Source: Pseudomonas brassicacearum
GTDB lineage: Bacteria > Pseudomonadota > Gammaproteobacteria > Pseudomonadales > Pseudomonadaceae
NCBI RefSeq assembly: GCF_003732225.1
Contig: NZ_MOBJ01000021.1
Location: forward strand, 1-45,831
Length of the DNA stretch: 45,831 bases
Direction: 5' to 3'
Shown piece by piece: positions 40,088 to 45,831 of the stretch (its first letter is position 1; every line of letters begins with the position of its first letter). The translations under genes and the position numbers were made by a program. The notes under the pieces are model-generated. The model did not search any database and was not told where the DNA came from. It saw only the letters and a list, made by a program, of their open reading frames with translations.

Positions 40088-40419
40088 ACAGCTTCTCCTT
40101 TGCGCCAGAGGGCGCCGATGTAACGGGGGCACAACATGATTGCTCTATGCCATCGGAGCATTGTCAACAAACCCCACTCCAGCAAGTGTAATAAGCGGTT
40201 AATCACAAAGTATTAATCGGAATGTTGGCGCCCAAAAACCGGCACACAAACAAGGGCGTCTCATCGGTTCGTGCGTTATTTTTTGGCCGGTGATGGCGTT
40301 TTGATTTTGCTGCGCTACTTTCAAATAGCCAAATAGTTACACGTTCATAGCTGCCTGATTGCGAAATTATCTCGTTGAAGTTCACGAGCCAGTGATGCAG
40401 CAGGAAAGGGAGAGCCGTC
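40088..40419. other. Divergent promoter region of the pilin and tad units
   Basis: About 330 bp, A/T-richer than the flanking genes, between the divergent flp2 and rcpC/cpaB genes. It must hold both promoters, but I see no clear sigma70 or sigma54 consensus. No gene is evident; the 186-codon minus-strand ORF reading out of cpaB into it is a shadow. Confidence 0.5.
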
Positions 40420-41364
40420 ATGAACAGTCGTGTCACCATGAGTCTGGCTGGACTGCTGTTGTTCGGCGCCGTCATTGTCGGGTACTGGGGATTGGTGCTA
40501 AGCCGACAACCCGCAGCCGTTACCGATCCCGTCGCCGCCCCTGTCACCGTCGCGGTGGAAAAAACGCTGACAAGCGCAGAAGACCAGACCCGCCAACCCG
40601 TCGTCGTGCTGGTGCATGATGTCTTGCCTTTTACCCCCCTCACCGCCGCTGACCTGACCCTGGAAAAACTCCGTAATGCCCCCGTCGGCAGCTTGAGCAG
40701 CCTGGACCAGGCCGTTGGCCGTATCCCTTGGCGACGCCTGAGCGCGGGCACCTGGCTGAACAACGACAGCTTCGAGGCCGGCGGAGCGTTGGCACGGATG
40801 ATCCACAGTGATGAGCGTGCGCTCGCGGTGGCGGTGGACGAAGTAATCGGCGCTGCCGGACAACTGATCCCGGGCGACTACGTCGACGTGCTGCTGTTCC
40901 TGCGTCAGGACACCACCAACGCGCAGCAATCGGCGCAAATTGTCATACCGGCCATGCGGGTATTGGGTGTGGGCGAGCAATTCGGATTGACCAACGACGG
41001 CAAACCCGCCTCCCCTGCCACCAGCTCCGATGAAAAACTCAAACAGGACCAACGTCGTATCGCGGCCCGCAGCGTAGTGTTGGCGGTGCCCGAACAATTG
41101 CTCAGTCGAATGATGCTGGCGACTCAGGTCGGCACCTTGCGCCTGGCCGTGCGCAGTAGCGAAGAGCAGCTCCTAGCCAAATACTGGGCAGGTGAAAGCG
41201 ATTCATCCTCCCTCCTGAATGCCACCAACACTCAGCTGTTCCAGTTCACCCAGCTGGCCTTGGGCAGCACTCCGAAAAACAGTGTCAGTGCACGTCCGGT
41301 GGCGGTGTCACGGCGCAGCATCGAGGTCATACGCGGCATTCAGGTGACCCAACAAACCCCTTGA
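40420..41364 (+). CDS. cpaB: Flp pilus assembly protein RcpC/CpaB
   Basis: 314 aa. N-terminal membrane anchor (about 8-28), then a SAF domain (about 60-120: VLVHDVLPFTPLTAADLTLEKL, given here only by its borders) and the RcpC/CpaB C-terminal domain (ALAVAVDEVIGAAGQLIPGD at 133-152, YVDVLLFLR). In Tad systems RcpC/CpaB is a periplasmic partner of the RcpA secretin. Strong RBS (AAGGGAGAG). It is the first gene of the tad unit; the secretin gene that usually follows is absent. Confidence 0.9.
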   Translation: MNSRVTMSLAGLLLFGAVIVGYWGLVLSRQPAAVTDPVAAPVTVAVEKTLTSAEDQTRQPVVVLVHDVLPFTPLTAADLTLEKLRNAPVGSLSSLDQAVGRIPWRRLSAGTWLNNDSFEAGGALARMIHSDERALAVAVDEVIGAAGQLIPGDYVDVLLFLRQDTTNAQQSAQIVIPAMRVLGVGEQFGLTNDGKPASPATSSDEKLKQDQRRIAARSVVLAVPEQLLSRMMLATQVGTLRLAVRSSEEQLLAKYWAGESDSSSLLNATNTQLFQFTQLALGSTPKNSVSARPVAVSRRSIEVIRGIQVTQQTP

Positions 41365-41424
41365 TCGAGCAAGGATGCAGGTCCTCAAAAACCGCAACTT
41401 CGATAAACGCAGCGGACCCTCACA

Positions 41425-42615
41425 ATGATCCAGAACCTGAGCCAGACGTTCCTTGCGATTACCCGCAACAGCACTGACCTTGAGTGGTTGCAAGGCGCAC
41501 TCGCGCCCTTGGGCCAAGTAGTCAGCGCCGGTGGCGGCAGCCTCGATGAACTGCTGGCGCTGGTGGACGTAACCTTTGCCAGCCTGGTGTTCGTCGGCCT
41601 CGACCGCGAGCATGTCGTGGCCCAGAGTGCGTTGATCGAAGGCGCGCTGGAAGCCAAACCGATGCTGGCGATCGTCGCGCTGGGCGACGGCATGGACAAT
41701 CAACTGGTGCTCAACGCCATGCGCGCCGGGGCTCGGGACTTCGTTGCCTACGGCTCACGCGCCAGCGAAGTCTCAGGTCTGGTACGACGCCTGAGCAAAC
41801 GTCTGCCGCCCGTCGCACCCAACACCCAACTGGGTGGCTTGACGGTGCTGTTTGGTACCCAAAGCAACGCCGACGGTGCCCTGCTCGCCGGACACCTGGC
41901 CCTGGTGATCCAGAAGAGCGGCCAGCAAACCTTGCTGCTGGACCTTGGCCTGCCTCGTGGTGACAGCCTGGCGCTGCTGGGGCTGGAGAGTTCGTTCCAT
42001 TTTGGCGATGCACTGCGGCATCTTCGGCGCCTCGATGCGACGCTGATCGACAGCGCCTTCACCAGCGCCGAAGCCGGGCTGCGAATCCTCGCCTACGCCA
42101 ACAACGACGAACCGCTGGAGCGCACCAGCGCCGCCGAGCTGTACATGTTGCTCAGCGCCCTGCGCCAACACTTTCAGCACATCGTGGTGAACCTCACCGG
42201 TCAACCCGACAGCGAAGCCCTGCGCACGTTCGTCAGCCATTGCGACAAGCTGCTGTGGTACACCGACCAGAGCGTGCTCGATTGCCGGCGCAACCTGACG
42301 GTGCTCAACCTCTGGCGCGAAAAAGGCATGAAGCTTGAACACGCGCAATTGCTGGTCGACCGCTACCTGCGCCACGCGGCCCCGGATTCCGACACCCTGG
42401 GCAAGACCTTTGGCCTGGAAGTGATCGCCGTCCTGGCCTACAGCCCCGAGGTTCGGCTCAACGCAAAAAACCAGGGCGTGTCCCTGTTCGAACTGGCCCC
42501 GCGCGAGGTCCTGACCCAAAGTTTGCGCACCCTCGGTGAACGTCTGGCTAAGCGCTCTGAAAGCCTGGCCACCCCAAAAGTCAGTTGGCTGAATCGCTTG
42601 CGGGGCAACAGATGA
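41425..42615 (+). CDS. tadZ: TadZ/CpaE-family pilus localisation protein
   Basis: 396 aa. An N-terminal receiver-like domain (about 8-125, with no clear phosphoacceptor) and a C-terminal MinD/ParA-like ATPase fold. The deviant Walker A is degenerate: GTQSNADGALLAGHLA stands where KGGxGKT-type residues are expected, while the LLLDLGLPRGD strand remains. Degenerate P-loops are known in TadZ proteins, which place the Tad machine at the pole. It ends with an ATGA overlap into tadA. Weak RBS. Confidence 0.88.
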   Translation: MIQNLSQTFLAITRNSTDLEWLQGALAPLGQVVSAGGGSLDELLALVDVTFASLVFVGLDREHVVAQSALIEGALEAKPMLAIVALGDGMDNQLVLNAMRAGARDFVAYGSRASEVSGLVRRLSKRLPPVAPNTQLGGLTVLFGTQSNADGALLAGHLALVIQKSGQQTLLLDLGLPRGDSLALLGLESSFHFGDALRHLRRLDATLIDSAFTSAEAGLRILAYANNDEPLERTSAAELYMLLSALRQHFQHIVVNLTGQPDSEALRTFVSHCDKLLWYTDQSVLDCRRNLTVLNLWREKGMKLEHAQLLVDRYLRHAAPDSDTLGKTFGLEVIAVLAYSPEVRLNAKNQGVSLFELAPREVLTQSLRTLGERLAKRSESLATPKVSWLNRLRGNR

Positions 42616-43886
42616 GCGGTGAAAAACTCTTCGGCGCACAGACCCTGAGCCCGATCGGCAACACCGATCATGAAGGCCTGAAACTGGTGCTGCATCGCTA
42701 CATCATCGATGCCATCGAAGAGTCCGGAAAAAACCTGCTGGAAGGCTCGCGTCAGATTCTTTCGCAATTCGTCATCGACAAGGTCGCCGAATACATCGCC
42801 CGTCTGCACCTGGCTATTTCGCGTTATGAAATGGAGCGCCTGGCGGAAGAACTCGTCGACGAACTCACCGGTTTCGGTCCGTTGGAAGTGCTGTTGCGCG
42901 ACCCGGCCGTGACCGAGATTCTGGTCAACGGTCCGCACCGGGTGTTCATCGAGCGTGACGGTGTATTGCACCAAAGCGATCTGCGCTTCATCGACGCTCA
43001 TCACGTCGAGCGGGTCATGCAACGCATCCTTGCGCCACTGGGGCGGCGTCTGGATGAATCCTCGCCGATGGTCGATGCGCGCATGCCCGACGGTAGCCGG
43101 GTCAATGCAATCATCCCGCCCATCGCGCTGGACGGACCGTGTCTGTCGATTCGCAAATTTCGCAAGGACATGCTTAAAAGCAGCGACCTGATGGCGATGC
43201 AAACCATCGATCAGGCGATCTTCGACTTCATTCAAGAAGCGGTGGGCAAACGCTGCAACATCCTCATCAGCGGTGGTACCGGCACCGGCAAAACCACGCT
43301 GCTGAACATTCTCAGTCAACTGATCGACACTCACGAACGTCTGGTGACTATCGAAGACGTCGCCGAACTGCAACTGGGCCACCCTCACGTCGTACGCCTG
43401 GAAACCCGTCCACCCAACGCCGAGGGCCACGGCGAGGTGAAAGCCAGCGACCTGATCCGCAACGCCCTGCGGATGCGCCCGGACCGAATCATCCTTGGCG
43501 AAATCCGTGGCGTTGAAGTGCTCGACGTACTGACTGCGATGAACACCGGTCACGACGGTTCGATGAGCACCGTGCACGCCAACAACGCCCAGGATGCGCT
43601 GTTACGCCTGGAGACCCTGGTCGGCCTGACCGGGCGTCAGATCGCCGAACGCACGCTGCGACAGATGATCTGCGCGGCACTCGATGTGGTGATTCAACTG
43701 ACGCGCCTGCCGGATGGCCGGCGTTGCGTCAGCGAGGTGGTGGAAGTGGTGGGTATCCGCGAGGACATCTACGTCACCAACACGCTGTTTCGTTTCGACC
43801 GACGGACCGGCTTCGGCTTTCTGCGCGAAGCGGTCAACCCCGCGGGCGACAAGCTGCGCCATGAGTTGTCTCTGCCCCTCAACTGA
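42612..43886 (+). CDS. tadA: Tad secretion ATPase TadA/CpaF
   Basis: 424 aa, type II/IV secretion ATPase. N-terminal helical domain to about 85, then the ATPase core with Walker A GGTGTGKTT (221-229), the Asp box TIEDVAELQL, Walker B ILGEIRG and the His box STVHAN. It powers Flp pilus assembly at the inner membrane with TadB and TadC. The ATG at 42612 overlaps the tadZ stop by four bases; the upstream extension (9 codons) lies in tadZ. Confidence 0.95.
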   Translation: MSGEKLFGAQTLSPIGNTDHEGLKLVLHRYIIDAIEESGKNLLEGSRQILSQFVIDKVAEYIARLHLAISRYEMERLAEELVDELTGFGPLEVLLRDPAVTEILVNGPHRVFIERDGVLHQSDLRFIDAHHVERVMQRILAPLGRRLDESSPMVDARMPDGSRVNAIIPPIALDGPCLSIRKFRKDMLKSSDLMAMQTIDQAIFDFIQEAVGKRCNILISGGTGTGKTTLLNILSQLIDTHERLVTIEDVAELQLGHPHVVRLETRPPNAEGHGEVKASDLIRNALRMRPDRIILGEIRGVEVLDVLTAMNTGHDGSMSTVHANNAQDALLRLETLVGLTGRQIAERTLRQMICAALDVVIQLTRLPDGRRCVSEVVEVVGIREDIYVTNTLFRFDRRTGFGFLREAVNPAGDKLRHELSLPLN

Positions 43887-43904
43887 CTTGACGAGGCTTG
43901 CGCG

Positions 43905-44789
43905 ATGATCGGCCCGATACTGCTCAGCCTGATGTGCGTGGTGTTCCTGGGACTGTCGATTCGGCTGTTCTATCAGGGCCTGCGCAAGACCAGCACCGAA
44001 CGCGTATTGAATCGACTGGCCCAGGGGCAACCGCAGTTGATCATCAAGAAACCCGTGTGGGCAGGCCTTGAGCGGGCCTTTTTGCGCGCGGGCCTTGGCC
44101 GCCCGACCGAGCGTCTGGCGCTGTGGCTGGTGCTCTGGGCATCCCTGTGCCTGATCGGATTTATTGCACAGAGCTGGCTTGGTCTGCTGATGCTGTTGGT
44201 GGCGCCGCCCTTGGCATTGCGTTTGTACATTGCCTGGCGTTACCGACGTCGCTTAAGGCGAATGATTGAACAGTTGCCGCAGTTGCTCGATCACAGCGTG
44301 CGCAGTCTCAAATCCGGCCGCACCCTGGCCGACGCAGTGATGGGAGGCATCGACGCCAGCGCCGACCCGCTTAAAAAATCGATGGGGCGGATTCAGCGCA
44401 ACGTGCAATTAGGCGTCAGCCTGCCCGACGCGGTGCACGATTTTGCCGAGCTCTTTGATCAGGATGAGCTGCGCATGTTTGCCTTGGGATTGAAGGTCAA
44501 TCATCGCTACGGCGGCAACGCCAGCGAGCTGCTGGAGAACCTGATGAAGCTGATTCGCGAACGCGAGCAAGGCGCCCGTCAGCTCCGGGCCATGACTGGT
44601 GAAACCCGAATGACGTCCTGGGTTCTGGCGTCGCTGCCCATTCTCATCGCGAGCTACTTCATGCTGACCAACCCCGGTTACATGCTGGGCATGTGGCACG
44701 ACCCCGCCGGCCAACACATGCTGATCGCCGCGGTGGGTTTGCAGATCGTCGGGTGCCTGGCGCTGTGGCGCATGTTGCGGAGTATCTGA
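43905..44789 (+). CDS. tadB: Flp pilus assembly platform protein TadB
   Basis: 294 aa inner-membrane platform protein. N-terminal TM (about 1-22), two central TMs (about 75-112), a T2SF/GspF cytoplasmic domain (about 118-245: IEQLPQLLDHSVRSLKSGRT and LPDAVHDFAELFD) and a final pair of TMs. It pairs with TadC to form the base of the pilus machine. GAGG precedes the ATG; it is 18 bp after tadA. Confidence 0.94.
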   Translation: MIGPILLSLMCVVFLGLSIRLFYQGLRKTSTERVLNRLAQGQPQLIIKKPVWAGLERAFLRAGLGRPTERLALWLVLWASLCLIGFIAQSWLGLLMLLVAPPLALRLYIAWRYRRRLRRMIEQLPQLLDHSVRSLKSGRTLADAVMGGIDASADPLKKSMGRIQRNVQLGVSLPDAVHDFAELFDQDELRMFALGLKVNHRYGGNASELLENLMKLIREREQGARQLRAMTGETRMTSWVLASLPILIASYFMLTNPGYMLGMWHDPAGQHMLIAAVGLQIVGCLALWRMLRSI

Positions 44790-44790
44790 G

Positions 44791-45675
44791 ATGGCCTTAC
44801 TGGTGAGCGCATTGCTGTTCCTGGGGGCCGTGGTGCTGGTGCTTGGCAATCTGCTGGAACAGCGGCGGCGTGAGCGGCACGTCGCCCAACGCCTGCAAGG
44901 GCATGTGGTGCAGGAAAGCAAATTAAGCAGCTGGTTGCGGGCGCTCGGGGACAGCAGGTTCGGCCAGCGGTCGGTCAGCATCGACCGCGAGACCCAAACC
45001 CTGCTCACGCGCCTGGGTTGGCGCAAATCCAGCGAGCGCTCGTTGTTCGCCGCCTGCCAGATCGGCACGCCCCTGTTGGTGCTCGGGCTGGCGGTGTTCT
45101 TTGAACAGGTGTTCTACCCCAACGCGCAAAACCAATGGCTCGCTCCGTTGCTGGGAGCCGGCCTGGGTTATCTCTTGCCCAAACGGCTATTGGCCTACGC
45201 CGTAAACCGTCGGCAAAAAAATATTGCCATCGAGATTTCGACGTTCATTCCACTGCTGCGGATTCTGTTCGAATCGGGGATGGCCATAGAGCAGGCTTTG
45301 CGTGTGCTCAGCACCGAGGCGCACAAACTGCTGCCGGAACTAACCAGTGAACTACGCCTGATCCTGACTCGGGTCGACTCCGGTCTGGAGCTCGGCGAGG
45401 AGCTGCACAAGACTGCGACGCTGCTGGCCGTGGACGAGTTCACCGACACCTGCGTGATCCTCCAGCAACTGATCCATCAAGGCGGCGGCGCCATGAAATC
45501 GCTGCTCACGCTCAAGCAGTTGCTCGACGACCGACGCCTGACGCACTTGCAGGAATACATCTCGAAAATGTCCGCCAAGATGTCCGTGGTGATGATGCTG
45601 TTTCTGTTTCCCGCGTTATTGATCGTGTTGGCGGGGCCGGGCTTTACTGCTATTGCCAGGGCGTTTGGATCCTAG
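44791..45675 (+). CDS. tadC: Flp pilus assembly platform protein TadC
   Basis: 294 aa, T2SF family, paralogous to TadB. N-terminal TM (about 3-22), paired TMs at about 85-135, a cytoplasmic domain (about 150-255: ISTFIPLLRILFESGMAIEQ and LLAVDEFTDTCVILQQLIHQ) and a C-terminal TM (MLFLFPALLIVLAGPGF). The start follows tadB by one base (GGAG upstream). The tad unit would normally continue with tadD, tadG and pseudopilin genes, but a repeat element follows and the window ends. Confidence 0.94.
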   Translation: MALLVSALLFLGAVVLVLGNLLEQRRRERHVAQRLQGHVVQESKLSSWLRALGDSRFGQRSVSIDRETQTLLTRLGWRKSSERSLFAACQIGTPLLVLGLAVFFEQVFYPNAQNQWLAPLLGAGLGYLLPKRLLAYAVNRRQKNIAIEISTFIPLLRILFESGMAIEQALRVLSTEAHKLLPELTSELRLILTRVDSGLELGEELHKTATLLAVDEFTDTCVILQQLIHQGGGAMKSLLTLKQLLDDRRLTHLQEYISKMSAKMSVVMMLFLFPALLIVLAGPGFTAIARAFGS

Positions 45676-45703
45676 AGCCGCATCATCAGGCGGACGAGCC
45701 GCT

Positions 45704-45831
45704 CGTAGCAGCTGTCGAGCTCGCGAGGCTGCGTTCGGCCGCAAAGCGGTCGTAAAATCGGGCAACGCGTTCTATCAGGCAATCCGCGTATATAGGATTT
45801 GCGAGGACTTCGTCCTCGAACGCAGCCTCGC
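45704..45831. repeat. Long inverted-repeat element with two inner hairpins, copy 2 (cut by window end)
   Basis: Same element as 17779-17917, starting CGTAGCAGCTGTCG. Inner hairpins CGGCCGC-AAA-GCGGTCG (45736-45752) and CGAGGAC-TTC-GTCCTCG (45802-45818) are again 49 bp apart, and the right outer arm begins at 45818. Stem sequences differ from copy 1 but remain complementary. The end of the right arm lies outside the window. Confidence 0.85.

Noticed and set aside
41372..41425. 17-codon ORF in the rcpC-tadZ gap as a remnant of the secretin gene
   Set aside because: Its ATG abuts the AAGG without spacing and the short peptide shows no secretin features.
42438..43577. 379-codon minus-strand ORF
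   Set aside because: Shadow of tadZ/tadA, which have clear domains in the plus strand.

Overview
The window looks like chromosome of a Pseudomonas of the P. fluorescens group. Evidence: high-GC genes whose products read as typical Pseudomonas proteins, several families of Pseudomonas-type REP palindromes between genes, and at the left edge a leader that looks like the promoter region of a ribosomal RNA operon, with three tandem sigma70 promoters firing off the left end. I see no phage, IS, tRNA or CRISPR.

Layout. (1) 1-5.8 kb: rRNA promoters, then beta-alanine catabolism (bauA transaminase and the mmsA/bauC semialdehyde dehydrogenase), a divergent LysR regulator, a RutR-like TetR regulator and yigZ. 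(2) 5.8-6.3 kb: non-coding stretch with two perfect DnaA boxes, each 59 bp before a GATCACTTTT, 202 bp apart. (3) 6.3-10.7 kb: a membrane protein gene facing a MerR regulator plus short-chain dehydrogenase, then two purine-base deaminases (8-oxoguanine and adenine). (4) 10.7-17 kb: two MFS transporters, ArsR and LysR regulators, a quinone-oxidoreductase-like enzyme and a small conserved ORF. (5) 17-20.8 kb: copper homeostasis (copZ, an unknown secreted protein, copA, cueR), with a CueR-type promoter before copZ and another before copA. (6) 20.8-31.7 kb: MFS transporter, RIO kinase, dCache chemoreceptor, AraC regulator, bile-acid-type symporter, a thiolase / large FabG / MaoC-hydratase fatty-acyl module, and a DMT transporter.

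(7) 31.7-36.9 kb is the most interesting part. A LuxR/LuxI quorum-sensing pair, with a lux box well placed for luxI, is followed in the same direction by a gene for an AfsA-type (gamma-butyrolactone synthase) hotdog protein, an old-yellow-enzyme-type oxidoreductase and a short-chain dehydrogenase. Together these are the kinds of enzyme needed for a Streptomyces-like butenolide/butyrolactone signal. This suggests an acyl-homoserine-lactone circuit that drives a second lactone-type signal or metabolite. A strong bidirectional terminator closes the unit.

(8) 36.9-45.8 kb: an autotransporter on the minus strand, then a Flp/Tad pilus locus. Two near-identical flp pilin genes flank a receiver-only response regulator on the minus strand, and rcpC(cpaB)-tadZ-tadA-tadB-tadC run on the plus strand. 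No secretin gene (rcpA/cpaC) lies between rcpC and tadZ, where it is usually found. The window ends inside a long inverted-repeat element that also occurs at 17.8 kb; the two copies differ by compensatory changes in their stems.
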